64,000 nt of DNA from Brachybacterium sp036311905. Its GTDB lineage: Bacteria; Actinomycetota; Actinomycetes; Actinomycetales; Dermabacteraceae. Below, piece by piece: positions 1 to 8,342 of the stretch. The notes beneath the pieces were generated by a model. That model was not told where the DNA came from, did no database searches, and saw only the letters and a program-made list of their open reading frames with translations. Location of the stretch: assembly GCF_036311905.1 (NCBI RefSeq), contig NZ_JAZDCH010000002.1, positions 1-64,000 of the forward strand, read 5' to 3'. Made by a program: the position numbers and the translations under genes. Position 1 is the stretch's first letter. Each line of letters starts with the position of its first letter.

Positions 1-1
1 G

Positions 2-64
2 CGGGGGGGTTGGGGGGGAGGGGGGGGGGATGACATCGGCCTCCCCCCCCCCGCCCCCCCCCCC
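2..64. repeat. G-tract / C-tract inverted low-complexity repeat
   Basis: Runs of G (about 2-29) are followed by a short mixed spacer and then runs of C (about 41-64), so the two halves can pair into a long stem. The G-rich strand also has three or more runs of at least seven G. It may be the terminator of a gene left of the window, a quadruplex-forming tract, or partly a sequencing/assembly artefact at the contig position. Nothing coding is supported here. Confidence 0.5.
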
Positions 65-83
65 GATCCCGGTGACCGGGATC
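65..83. other. Perfect hairpin/palindrome (8-bp arms, 3-nt centre)
   Basis: GATCCCGG, centre TGA, then CCGGGATC. It sits directly after the C-tract and about 100 bp upstream of the whiB2 promoter. It could be the end of a terminator for the gene to the left, or an operator. No T-run follows on the + strand. Confidence 0.45.
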
Positions 84-186
84 ACGTCGACGGGACGGGG
101 TGGCTGGGGCGGACGGGGGGAGTCGGACATGGGCCCTCCCGGGCTGTGATCCGGACCCGATGCGCTGCACGACGCGCCGGAGCCGC

Positions 187-215
187 TTGACGGGGCATAA
201 CTACACGGGTGTACT
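187..215 (+). promoter_or_regulatory. Probable promoter of whiB2
   Basis: TTGACG (187-192) and TGTACT (210-215) are separated by 17 bp, a good sigma-70/HrdB-type arrangement. The expected transcript start near 222 lies downstream of the GTG at 209, which argues for the ATG at 260 as the real start of whiB2, leaving a leader of about 40 nt with a purine-rich SD (244-251). Confidence 0.6.
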
Positions 216-259
216 TTAGGCGCGCAACAGGCGACCATGCAGTGGAAGGGGTGGCGGCG

Positions 260-559
260 ATGGACGAGGACCTCCTCGAACAGGGCGCGCGGGCCGAACT
301 GTCCCTGCTCGATCTCGGGGGACAGGACGGCGACGAGGCCGGGCTGTCGTGGCAGGAGCGCGCGCTGTGCGCGCAGACGGATCCGGAGGCGTTCTTCCCC
401 GAGAAGGGCGGCTCCACGCGAGAGGCGAAGAAGGTGTGCGTCTCCTGCGAGGTGCGGGCCGAGTGCCTCGAGTACGCGCTCGAGAACGACGAGCGTTTCG
501 GGATCTGGGGCGGACTCTCGGAGCGCGAGCGGCGCAAGCTCAAGCGCCGGGCGGTCTGA
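260..559 (+). CDS. whiB2: WhiB2/WhmD-type iron-sulfur transcription factor
   Basis: This 99-residue protein belongs to the actinobacterial WhiB family, which binds a [4Fe-4S] cluster and acts as a sigma-factor-associated transcription regulator. WhiB2/WhmD homologues control septation and cell division. Four cluster cysteines are visible at 37, 60, 63 and 69 (C-x22-C-x2-C-x5-C), followed by the GIWGG turn and a basic KLKRR tail for DNA contact. ATG 260 was chosen over the upstream GTG 209 because a good promoter overlaps 209 and a GGAAGGGG SD precedes 260. It lies 12 nt before the glycosyltransferase-like gene and in the same block as manB, as whiB2 does in mycobacteria, which supports the WhiB2 assignment over other paralogues. 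Confidence 0.93.
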   Translation: MDEDLLEQGARAELSLLDLGGQDGDEAGLSWQERALCAQTDPEAFFPEKGGSTREAKKVCVSCEVRAECLEYALENDERFGIWGGLSERERRKLKRRAV

Positions 560-571
560 CCCCGTGACCTG

Positions 572-3500
572 GTGAGCGATCGACATGTCACCGCCGTCGT
601 CCTGCTGAGCCGGGCGACGACCGAGCCCTCTCTCCGGGCGACGCTCGCCGGGGCGCAGGGACAGAGCAGGCCGGTGGACCGCCTGGTCGCGGTCGCTCCC
701 CAGGATCTCCCGGAGGACTGCGTCGCGCTGCTGCGCGACGAGCGCTCCGCGGGTGGTCTCGACCATGTCCTGACCGTGCCCGCTGGGGCCGCGCGGACGG
801 CCGCGCTGCGCGCCGTGCTGCGTCTGCTCGCCGAGCTCGACGAGACCGACGGCGCGCGCGAGGGATCCGTTGCCGCAGATCACGTGGATCACGCCGTGAG
901 CTCCGCCCCCGAGGTGAGCTCCGGGGAGGCTCCGGCCTCGCGCGGGCGGCGGGCGAGCGACATCGACCCGGACGCCGTCGAGCGCGAGCGCACCCAGGAG
1001 CTCGCGGCCCTCGCCCAGGTGCCGGTGCGCCTGCGCGAGGACGGTCCGCGGACGGGACGCCGTGCCGGCCGCAGCGCCGAGGACGAGAGCTGGCTCTGGT
1101 GCGTCGTGGACGGCTCCACGCCGGGTCTCGACGCGCTCGAGGCCCAGCTGGAGCTGGTGGCGGAGTCGCCGACCACCGCCGTCGTCGGCACCAAGCGCGT
1201 CGCGCCCGCCGCCCCGTCGACGGGGGTCGACCCCGCCGCGGAGAACGCCGTGATCCGCACCGCTGAGGAGGCGGATGCGCTGGTCGACGTCGGGCTGACG
1301 CTCACCCATGGCGGCCGGATCATCACCGGGGTCGACGCCGGCGAGGTCGACCAGGGGCAGGCGGACTGGCGGCAGGACGTGCTCGCGGTCCCCCTCGCCG
1401 GAATGCTCGTGCGGGAGTCGACCCTGCGCGCCGTCGGCGTGCTCGACCCCGACCTGCCCGGTCCCTGGGCCGAGATCGACCTGTGCCGACGGGTGTGGCG
1501 CGGCGGCGATCGCGTCGCCGTGCGGTCCCGAGCACGCACTCTCCACCCGCTGCCCACGCGCCCGCGACTCGAACGGCTCCAGGAGCAGCGGAAGGGTCAG
1601 CTGCTGCTCCTGCTGAAGCACCGCTCGCTGGCCGCGGCGCTGCTCATGATCCTGCTCTCGCCGCTGTCCGCGCTGCTGCGCGCCGCGGGGGCGATCGCCG
1701 CCTCGGAACCGCGGCGGGCAGGGGCCGAGCTGCGCGCCTGGGCGGGCATGCTGCGTCGAGCGCCCCGGGTGCTCCAGCGCGGCCGACGGGATCGCCGTCT
1801 CGCGCGTGTCCCCGCCCGGCGCCTCGCCCCGCTGTACCTGCCCCGCGGCGAGGCCGCCCGCCGGCGGTTCGAGGACCTGGCGACCCGGCTGCTGGCCGAT
1901 GACGACCGCCGACGGACCATCCGCCGCACCACCTGGGGTATCGCAGGCACGCACCACGGCCAGGACGACGCCGACTTCGGCCGGCACGCGGTGTGGACCG
2001 CCGTGATCGCCCTGCTCGCCACGGTGCTGGGCCTGGTCGCCCTGCGCGGGCTCTTCGGGCGCGGCGAGCTGAGCGGTCCGGCCCTGCGCTCCCTGCCCGA
2101 CGATCTCGCGCTGCGCTGGCAGGTCGGCTGGTCGGACTGGATCCCCGGGGGTCTGGGGGAGCGCGGCCCCGCCGACCCGCTGCTCCGCCTGCTCGGGAGC
2201 ATTCCCGTGCCCGGATCGTTCCTGGTCGAGGCGCTGATCCTCACCGCCCTCCCGCTGAGCGCCCTGCTGTCCTGGTGGGCGGCGGGGGCCATCACCCGGG
2301 CGGTCGGGGCCCGGCTCGCCCTCGTGGTGGCCTGGACGCTCGCGCCCTCGCTGCTGAGCGCCCTCACGACGGGGGCCTGGCCCCTGCTGCTGGTGCACCT
2401 GCTGCTGCCGCTGCTGGCGCTCCTGATCGGGCGCGCGATCGGTCTGCCCCACAAGGCCTCGCAGGCCAGCCCCGCCGCCGCGGCGGCCGGCGGGCTGGTG
2501 CTGCTCGTGATCGGTGCCGTGACTCCGGCGCTCGTGCTGCTCACCGCCCTCGCGCTGCTGCTGATCCTCCCGGCCGTTCCCGGTCGCCGTCGTCGACTCG
2601 CCCTGGTGCTCGTGCCCTCCCTCGCGCTGCACCTGCCCTACCTGCCCCAGTACCTCGGCCATCCGGGACTGCTGCTCTCCGTCGGCGGCATGCCGCTCGG
2701 CGGGGACCTGCCGCAGAGGGCCGAGCTGCTCGCCCTCTGGCCCGTCTCCCCGGGAGTCCAGGCGGTGCTGGCCCCGCTGGTCGGGGAGATGGCGGCGTTC
2801 TGGCTCCCGCTCGCGCTGCCGCTGGCCCCGATCGTCCTCGGCGCCCTCGCGGCGCCCTTCCTCGCCGGCCAGGCAGGGCGTGCGGGGCGTTTCGGGCTGC
2901 TCCTGGCGGCGACCGCCCTCGGCGCGGCGCTGCTCGCGCTGGAGCTCCCGGCGGGCCTCGGCGGCGAGCTGCTCGTGCCCTTCCCGCCCCATGCCCTGCT
3001 GAGCGCCGCGCTCCTGGCGCTGTGCGTCGGCGCCGCCGCCAGCTTCGACGCTCTCGCCCGGCGGGAGGAGAGGGAGTCCCGTGCGCGTCGTCCCGCCACC
3101 GTCGTGCTCGCCTCCCTCGTCGCCGCCTGCTGCGTGATCGCGGTCGCGGGATGGACCCTGCTGCTCCCCGGGCAGCTCCGCGTGGAGCGGACCGAGACCG
3201 GCGACGTGCCCGCGGCGGCGGCCGATCAGGGGCGCACCGAGGCGAGGTCCCGCGTGCTGAGCCTGTCGCAGGAGGACGACGGCTCGGTCACGGCCCACCT
3301 CGTGGTGCACGGCGGCGACTCCGCCGTGCAGCATGCCGCGATCCTCGACCAGCGCGACGTGGCCGCGGCCCGCGCCGGGGAGGTGGACGCGGATCCGGCG
3401 AGCACGGTCCTGCGCGACACCGTCGCGCTCATGCTCTCCTCCGGCGCCGATCCGGCGGAGGCCGACGCACTCCGCGAGGCGACCGCCTCGCTGGCCGTCG

Positions 3501-3979
3501 CCTACGTCGTGGTCGAGGGAGATCCCGTGGAGCAGCAGGACCTCATGGCCACCCTCGACGCCTCCTCGACCCTCGAGAAGGTCACCGAGGGGACCCGCGG
3601 CGGCATGTGGCGCGTGGTCGACTCGGCGCCGCGCGCGGTCGTCACCGGGTCCGAGGGGAACATCGCCCTCGCGAGCGAGGCGATCGACGTGAGCGGACGG
3701 GTCGAGCCCGCCGCGGAGGAGCGCACCGTCATCCTCTCCGAGCGGGCGGACTCCGGCTGGCGCGCGAGCATCGACGGCACCGCGCTCGAGCCGACCACGG
3801 TCGACGGCTGGGCCCAGGGCTTCGTGCTCCCGGCCGGTACCGGAGGCGAGATCTCGATCGAGCGCGCCCAGCCGCTGCTCCTCGCCGAACGCCTGCTCCT
3901 CGGAGCGGCCGTGCTGCTGACCGTCCTGATCGCCGTGCCCTGGCGCCCTCGCGCCCGTGCCGAGGAGATGTATGGCTGA
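572..3979 (+). CDS. Large membrane glycosyltransferase family 2-like protein
   Basis: 1135 residues, GTG start 12 nt after whiB2. The N-terminal ~350 residues look like a GT2 (GT-A fold) domain: a beta-strand start rich in V/L, and the late motif AEIDLCRRVWRGG resembles the acceptor-side ED...R region of family 2. The usual DXD metal motif position reads VVDGST (about residues 179-182), so catalysis is uncertain. Residues about 90-150 are a charged low-complexity insertion. A membrane segment lies near 352-376, many more between about 476 and 873, then a soluble ~230-residue domain and a last membrane helix (about 1106-1128). It overlaps the DUF5719 gene by 8 nt, so the two are probably translated together. 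It may act in envelope glycan assembly; the substrate cannot be told from sequence. Confidence 0.75.
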   Translation: MSDRHVTAVVLLSRATTEPSLRATLAGAQGQSRPVDRLVAVAPQDLPEDCVALLRDERSAGGLDHVLTVPAGAARTAALRAVLRLLAELDETDGAREGSVAADHVDHAVSSAPEVSSGEAPASRGRRASDIDPDAVERERTQELAALAQVPVRLREDGPRTGRRAGRSAEDESWLWCVVDGSTPGLDALEAQLELVAESPTTAVVGTKRVAPAAPSTGVDPAAENAVIRTAEEADALVDVGLTLTHGGRIITGVDAGEVDQGQADWRQDVLAVPLAGMLVRESTLRAVGVLDPDLPGPWAEIDLCRRVWRGGDRVAVRSRARTLHPLPTRPRLERLQEQRKGQLLLLLKHRSLAAALLMILLSPLSALLRAAGAIAASEPRRAGAELRAWAGMLRRAPRVLQRGRRDRRLARVPARRLAPLYLPRGEAARRRFEDLATRLLADDDRRRTIRRTTWGIAGTHHGQDDADFGRHAVWTAVIALLATVLGLVALRGLFGRGELSGPALRSLPDDLALRWQVGWSDWIPGGLGERGPADPLLRLLGSIPVPGSFLVEALILTALPLSALLSWWAAGAITRAVGARLALVVAWTLAPSLLSALTTGAWPLLLVHLLLPLLALLIGRAIGLPHKASQASPAAAAAGGLVLLVIGAVTPALVLLTALALLLILPAVPGRRRRLALVLVPSLALHLPYLPQYLGHPGLLLSVGGMPLGGDLPQRAELLALWPVSPGVQAVLAPLVGEMAAFWLPLALPLAPIVLGALAAPFLAGQAGRAGRFGLLLAATALGAALLALELPAGLGGELLVPFPPHALLSAALLALCVGAAASFDALARREERESRARRPATVVLASLVAACCVIAVAGWTLLLPGQLRVERTETGDVPAAAADQGRTEARSRVLSLSQEDDGSVTAHLVVHGGDSAVQHAAILDQRDVAAARAGEVDADPASTVLRDTVALMLSSGADPAEADALREATASLAVAYVVVEGDPVEQQDLMATLDASSTLEKVTEGTRGGMWRVVDSAPRAVVTGSEGNIALASEAIDVSGRVEPAAEERTVILSERADSGWRASIDGTALEPTTVDGWAQGFVLPAGTGGEISIERAQPLLLAERLLLGAAVLLTVLIAVPWRPRARAEEMYG

Positions 3980-5582
3980 GCCGACGCCCCGACCCGACCG
4001 TCCCGGGCGCCGCGGCCCCGCGCGCCCGTTGCTGGCCCTCGCCGCCCTGCTCCCGCTCGCGGCCGCCGTCGCGGCGGTCTCCACCGTCGACCCGACGGAG
4101 CAGACCCCGGTCACCCGCGCCGTCTCCACCGCGCAGCAGGGCGGCGAGACCCTCGCCTGCGCCGGCCCGCTCTCGCTCCCCGAGGCGCTCCTGGAGGGCG
4201 GCGGGGACGCCGAGCTGTCCGTCACCCCGCCCTCGACGACCGTCGGGCTGCGCACCGTCTCCCTCGAGCCCGACTCCTCGGTGCTCTTCGGGACCGTGAG
4301 CGCCTCGTCCACGCTCCAGGACGACCAGGGTCGGGTGCGCACCCCGTCGATCACCGCCTCCGACGCCGAGGGCACCGTGCTCTCCGACGCCTCCGCCGCG
4401 GAGGACCTGGGCGTCTCCGTCCAGACCCTGACGGACCTCGAGGCCGCCCCGAGCGTGCGCACCGAGACCTCCGAGGCGGGGCTCCCGGTCGCCGATGCGG
4501 TCCAGTCCACCTCCACGACCAGCGGCGACTACCGCTCCCTGATGATCTCCCGGTGCGGGGCGGCGCAGACCGACGCGGCCTTCCTCGGCGTCTCCACCGA
4601 GACCGGTGACAGCTCCGTGCTGGTGCTGCGCAATCCCACCACCCGCCCCGCGACCGCCTCGGTCCAGGTGTGGACGGCCGACGGTCCCGCCGCGATGGAG
4701 GGCCGCAGCCAGGTCGTCGTGGCACCCGGAGCCGAGGAGACGGTGCTGCTGGAGTCCGTGGCGGCCGGGGAGGCGGCTCTCGGTGTCGACGTCTCGGTGC
4801 TCGGCGCGCCCCTGCAGATGCACGTTCAGACCACCGAGCGGGACGGGCTCACTCCGGGCGGGGCCGAGATCCAGCAGCCCCTCCCCGCCGCCGACGAGCA
4901 GCAGATCATGACCGGCGTCGAGACCGCCGGGATCTCCCCCGTGCTGACCCTCGCCAATCCGAGCGGGGCGGACACCCGCGCGCGGGTGCGGGTGCTCGGG
5001 GCCGACGGACCCCTCGATGCCGCCGAGGTGCCCGAGGTCGAGCTGCCGGCCGGCGCCGTCGTCCAGGTGCCGCTGGAGGACCTCCCCACCGGGACCTGGA
5101 GCGTCGAGGTGAACGCCGAGGCACCCGTGCACGCCGCGACCCGCAGCTCCCAGGCGGGCGTGGACCTCGCCGGCGACACCGTCAGCAATCCCGTCGACTT
5201 CACGTTCGCCGTCGCCGCCCCCGCGATCGGCACGAGCGCCCTGCTCGCCCTCCCCGCCCAGGGCGCCGCGGGGGTGCTGTCCCTGACCGCGACGGAGGAC
5301 ACCGCCGTCACCCTCGTCCCGCTCTACGCCGATGGCACCGCGGGAGAGCCGGTCGAGGTCGAGGCCGCCGCCGGGACTGCCGTGGGCGTCACCGACGAGC
5401 CGCTGCGCCGCGGGGCCGAGAAGCCCGCGGCGGTGACCGTGGTCCCCGACGTCCCCGGGGTGCTGCACGCGAGCTGGACCCAGCGCGAGAACGACGGCAC
5501 GGGCGGGGTGCTGCTGTCCTCGCTGCCCGTGCTGCCCGCCCGTCTCGGCGCGAACGAGGTCATGGTCCGCCTCGCGGACTGA
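3972..5582 (+). CDS. DUF5719 family exported protein
   Basis: 536 residues. The ATG at 3972 lies inside the end of the preceding gene, with a GAGGAG SD, so it is translationally coupled to the glycosyltransferase-like protein. A single N-terminal hydrophobic segment (about 17-36) after a basic proline-rich start suggests a signal anchor. The remainder is Ala/Val/Thr-rich with repeated beta-like stretches, consistent with an extracytoplasmic domain. The gene pair GT2-like plus DUF5719 between whiB2 and manB is a common actinobacterial arrangement, so it may be a partner in cell-envelope glycan assembly. No catalytic motif was recognised. Confidence 0.7.
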   Translation: MAEPTPRPDRPGRRGPARPLLALAALLPLAAAVAAVSTVDPTEQTPVTRAVSTAQQGGETLACAGPLSLPEALLEGGGDAELSVTPPSTTVGLRTVSLEPDSSVLFGTVSASSTLQDDQGRVRTPSITASDAEGTVLSDASAAEDLGVSVQTLTDLEAAPSVRTETSEAGLPVADAVQSTSTTSGDYRSLMISRCGAAQTDAAFLGVSTETGDSSVLVLRNPTTRPATASVQVWTADGPAAMEGRSQVVVAPGAEETVLLESVAAGEAALGVDVSVLGAPLQMHVQTTERDGLTPGGAEIQQPLPAADEQQIMTGVETAGISPVLTLANPSGADTRARVRVLGADGPLDAAEVPEVELPAGAVVQVPLEDLPTGTWSVEVNAEAPVHAATRSSQAGVDLAGDTVSNPVDFTFAVAAPAIGTSALLALPAQGAAGVLSLTATEDTAVTLVPLYADGTAGEPVEVEAAAGTAVGVTDEPLRRGAEKPAAVTVVPDVPGVLHASWTQRENDGTGGVLLSSLPVLPARLGANEVMVRLAD

Positions 5583-5612
5583 CCGGGGCGCGGCGAGCGC
5601 AGCGCGCGGTGC

Positions 5613-6068
5613 TCAGTCCTCCCAGGCGCCGGGGTCGACGTCCTCGGGGGCGATCCCGAGGAGGGATCCGACCTGCTCGCTGAGCACTTGGCGCACGAGG
5701 GCCTCGAGGTCCTCCTCCGAGGCGCAGCGGGTCTGGATCGGGCGTCGATAGAGGATCGCGCGCGGCGGATGCTCCCGGGTGGCGGGGAGGGCGCGGCCGA
5801 GGAGCACCGCGGCGTCCTCCCACGGTGCCGGATCCGTGGGCGGGACCTCCTCGACGAGCACCCGCAGGTGCGCGAGGCGGCGGGGGAAGCGCTCCGCGAG
5901 TGTGGCCCCGGACTCCGCGACGAGGTCGTCGAAGACCTCCCGACGGGTCCGGTATCCGGGCAGGTGAGGCGGGATGAGATCGAAGCGTCGGCCCCGCCCG
6001 TGACGGTCGCGGCGGCGCGACGCACGACGGGGACCGGGGGCGCCGGGACGGAGCGGCTCGACATCCAT
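5613..6068 (-). CDS. Metallopeptidase (zincin)-family protein lacking HExxH
   Basis: 151 residues, related to Rv3259 and the small bacterial zincin family. The core recognisable elements are an RVLVEEVPP-like strand, the ILYRRPI strand, and the C-terminal helix ending in GIAPEDVDPG. In active members that helix carries HExxHxxxxxx; here the same position reads SEQVGSLLG, so both histidines are missing and peptidase activity is unlikely. The start was placed at ATG 6068 because a TAGAGT -10 box lies exactly 7 nt upstream (leaderless) and no SD is present. It is divergent from DUF3499 and convergent with DUF5719. Its conservation beside whiB2 and manB in actinobacteria suggests a structural or regulatory role. 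Confidence 0.72.
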   Translation of the reverse strand: MDVEPLRPGAPGPRRASRRRDRHGRGRRFDLIPPHLPGYRTRREVFDDLVAESGATLAERFPRRLAHLRVLVEEVPPTDPAPWEDAAVLLGRALPATREHPPRAILYRRPIQTRCASEEDLEALVRQVLSEQVGSLLGIAPEDVDPGAWED

Positions 6069-6071
6069 GGA

Positions 6072-6087
6072 GGGCACTCTAGTGCCC
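6072..6087. promoter_or_regulatory. Perfect palindrome overlapping the zincin-like gene promoter
   Basis: GGGCACT-CT-AGTGCCC, 7-bp arms with a 2-bp centre, covering the -10 box of the reverse-strand leaderless promoter. The position is ideal for a repressor operator. Confidence 0.5.
6076..6081 (-). promoter_or_regulatory. -10 box, leaderless promoter of the zincin-like gene
   Basis: TAGAGT on the reverse strand, 7 nt before ATG 6068, so transcription should begin at the start codon. Confidence 0.55.
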
Positions 6088-6145
6088 CGGGAGGGGACGG
6101 TTCCGGGCCGGGCGCGTCGGCCCGCGGGGTGCACCGGGCACTGCG

Positions 6146-6151
6146 TACACT
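6146..6151 (+). promoter_or_regulatory. -10 box, leaderless promoter of the DUF3499 gene
   Basis: TACACT, 7 nt before GTG 6159. No SD precedes the gene. Confidence 0.6.
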
Positions 6152-6158
6152 GCTGGAC

Positions 6159-6539
6159 GTGCCAGCTCGCGAATGCTCCCGGACCGCCTGCTCGAACCCG
6201 GCGGTCAGCTCCTTGACCTTCGTCTACGAGGATTCCACCGCTGTCCTGGGGCCGCTCTCCCGCACCAGTGAGCCGCACGCCTACGACCTCTGCCGCGACC
6301 ATGCCGCGCGGATGACCGCCCCTCGCGGGTGGGAGCTGCTCCGCGTCGCGGGCGGGGAGGGCGTCAGCGATGACCTCGTCGCCCTCGCCGATGCGGTCCG
6401 CCGCACCGAGGCGCCGCTGCCCGCCGGGACGCGGGCCCCGTCGGCCCGGCCCGCCGCCGCACCGGCGAGCCACCGCGCCCCCGCCCCGGGCCGTGAGCCG
6501 GCCCGCCACCTCCATGTGGTGCGGGGCGGCGATGACTGA
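6159..6539 (+). CDS. DUF3499 family protein (Rv3258c-like)
   Basis: 126 residues, GTG start. The N-terminal ~70 residues show the family pattern: CSRTAC near the start, a TFVYEDSTAVLGPL stretch, EPHAYDLCRDH, then APRGWELLR. The three or four Cys plus His residues could bind a metal. The C-terminal half is Ala/Pro/Arg-rich and probably disordered. The start fits a leaderless transcript. Its end overlaps the phosphomannomutase start by 8 nt, so the two are co-transcribed, as Rv3258c and Rv3257c are in mycobacteria. The biochemical function of the family is not known to me. Confidence 0.85.
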   Translation: MPARECSRTACSNPAVSSLTFVYEDSTAVLGPLSRTSEPHAYDLCRDHAARMTAPRGWELLRVAGGEGVSDDLVALADAVRRTEAPLPAGTRAPSARPAAAPASHRAPAPGREPARHLHVVRGGDD

Positions 6540-8256
6540 GGTGCAGCATCCCGCCGCGGACCTCTCCGCGATCGTGAAGGCCAACGACGTGCGCGGCGTC
6601 GCCGGCGAGCAGCTCACCGTCGAGGTCGCCCGGGCGCTCGGCGCGGCCTTCGCGGACTTCCTCTCGGGCGACTCGATGATCGTCGCCCATGACATGCGGG
6701 TCAGTTCTCCGGACCTGGCGCGCGCGGTGATCGAGGGCGCCGTGCGCCGCGGGGCGATCGTGGCCGATGCCGGACTCGCCTCGACCGATCAGCTGTACTG
6801 CGCCTCGGGGCTGCACCGCGCGGCGGGCCTGATGATCACCGCCTCCCACAACCCGCCCGCCGACAACGGCATGAAGCTGTGCCTGCCCGGCGCCCGCCCG
6901 ATCAGCCGGGCGACGGGACTCGACACGATCCGGCGAGCGGCGGAGGCGTACCTCGAGGCCGGCGAGATCCCCGAGCACGGCGAGGGCCGGGCGGAGGACC
7001 TCTCGACCCTCGAGGACTACGCCCGCACCCTGCGCGGTCTGGTGCCGCTGACAGGACGCCGACCCCTACGGGTGGTGATCGACGCGGCCTCCGCCATGGC
7101 CGGTCACACGGCCCCCGCGGTCCTCGGGGACCTGCCCTCCCTCGAGATCGTGCCGCTGCACTTCACCCTCGACGGCACCTTCCCGCACCATCCCGCGGAC
7201 CCGCTGGACCCCGCCAACCTCGAGGACCTGCGCCAGGCTGTGCGCCGCGAGGGCGCGGACCTGGGCCTCGCCTTCGACGGGGACGCGGACCGCTGCGTGG
7301 TCGTCGACGAGACCGGCACCCCCGTCCCGCCCTCGGCGATTACCGCCCTGATCGCGCAACGGGAGATCGCCCGCGCCCTCGCCGCGGGGGAGGAGCGACC
7401 GGTGGTCCTCGCGAACCTGGTCTCCTCCCGGCACGTCGCCGAGGCGGTGCGCGCCGCCGGCGGGGAGGTGCTCCGCTCCCCGGTCGGGCACTCCCTGATC
7501 AAGGCGCTCATGGCCGAGCATGGTGCCGTCTTCGGCGGCGAGCACTCGGCGCACTACTACTTCCGGGACTTCTTCTCCGCCGACTCCGGCATGCTCGCCG
7601 CCCTGCACGTGCTGGCGGCCCTCGAGGAGTTCGACGGCCCGGCCTCCGCGCTGGTCGCCGCGCACAGCCCCTATGCGGCCAGCGGCGAGATCAACGTCCG
7701 CCACGAGGACCCGGCCGCTGCCCGGGCCCGAGTCGAGCAGGAGCTCGGGGCGGATCCCGCGGTCGAGGCGGATCACCTCGACGGGCTCACGCTCACCCGA
7801 TGGGACGACGGGGCGCCGGCGGAGGAGCGCTGGTGGCTCTCGCTGCGCTCCTCCAACACCGAGCCGCTGCTGCGGCTGAACGTCGAGGCCGCCACCCCCC
7901 AGACCCTCGAGCGGGTGCGGGACACGGTCCTCGGTCTGCTCGACCAGCATCCGGGGGACGCCCCCGACCAGGAGGCACCCATGGCGGACACGCCGCTCCC
8001 CGAGACCGCTCCCGCCGACGGGGCCGGGTTCGACACCGGGCACGACGCCGGGCACGCCGCCGCGCTGCCCGACGGGCCGAGCGGCGCGGACGTGCCCGGC
8101 TGGGTCCGCGCGCGCCTGCGCTGCCCCGACTGCGGGGGCGAGCTGCGGGACGTCGAGGCGGCGCTGCAGTGCGCGGACTGCCACCGGGTCCATGCGGTCG
8201 AGGGCGGGATCCCCGTGCTCATCGCGGGGCGTGTCGAGGCACCGAGCACCCGCTGA
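6532..8256 (+). CDS. manB: Phosphomannomutase/phosphoglucomutase fused to a Trm112-type zinc ribbon
   Basis: 574 residues. Residues 1 to about 465 are an alpha-D-phosphohexomutase: catalytic serine loop TASHNPP (Ser105), metal loop DGDADR (from Asp249), sugar loop GGEHSAHYYF (from 335) and phosphate-binding RSSNTEP (from 439). It interconverts mannose-6-P and mannose-1-P (and possibly the glucose forms), feeding GDP-mannose for envelope glycans. Without a stop codon the frame runs on through an acidic linker into a Trm112-like zinc ribbon with Cys pairs at 531/534 and 547/550. Trm112-like proteins are usually separate ~60-residue genes. ATG 7981 (residue 484) could be an internal start giving the ribbon alone. 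ATG 6532 overlaps DUF3499. Confidence 0.88.
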   Translation: MTEVQHPAADLSAIVKANDVRGVAGEQLTVEVARALGAAFADFLSGDSMIVAHDMRVSSPDLARAVIEGAVRRGAIVADAGLASTDQLYCASGLHRAAGLMITASHNPPADNGMKLCLPGARPISRATGLDTIRRAAEAYLEAGEIPEHGEGRAEDLSTLEDYARTLRGLVPLTGRRPLRVVIDAASAMAGHTAPAVLGDLPSLEIVPLHFTLDGTFPHHPADPLDPANLEDLRQAVRREGADLGLAFDGDADRCVVVDETGTPVPPSAITALIAQREIARALAAGEERPVVLANLVSSRHVAEAVRAAGGEVLRSPVGHSLIKALMAEHGAVFGGEHSAHYYFRDFFSADSGMLAALHVLAALEEFDGPASALVAAHSPYAASGEINVRHEDPAAARARVEQELGADPAVEADHLDGLTLTRWDDGAPAEERWWLSLRSSNTEPLLRLNVEAATPQTLERVRDTVLGLLDQHPGDAPDQEAPMADTPLPETAPADGAGFDTGHDAGHAAALPDGPSGADVPGWVRARLRCPDCGGELRDVEAALQCADCHRVHAVEGGIPVLIAGRVEAPSTR

Positions 8257-8328
8257 GGAGCGCTCTGCGCTGACGCGAATCGGGGACCCGAGGTTCCGAG
8301 GCCCCGCTGAGGAGGGCTCTGCGCCGAC
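8251..8328. repeat. Imperfect 24-bp direct repeat, 54-bp period
   Basis: Two copies (8251-8274 and 8305-8328) share CGCTGAGGAG-G/C-GCTCTGCGC and differ at only two positions. The first includes the manB stop codon; the second lies in the convergent gap before the RDD gene. Function unknown. Confidence 0.55.
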
Positions 8329-8342
8329 TCGGGCATCGCCCG

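Noticed and set aside
209..259. GTG 209 as the start of whiB2
   Set aside because: It overlaps the proposed -10 region and would add residues not seen in WhiB2 proteins.
1993..4299. Open frame of 768 codons on the + strand
   Set aside because: It is a shadow of the glycosyltransferase-like gene: Arg/Pro/Ala-rich, no domain, and the other frame has plain membrane helices.
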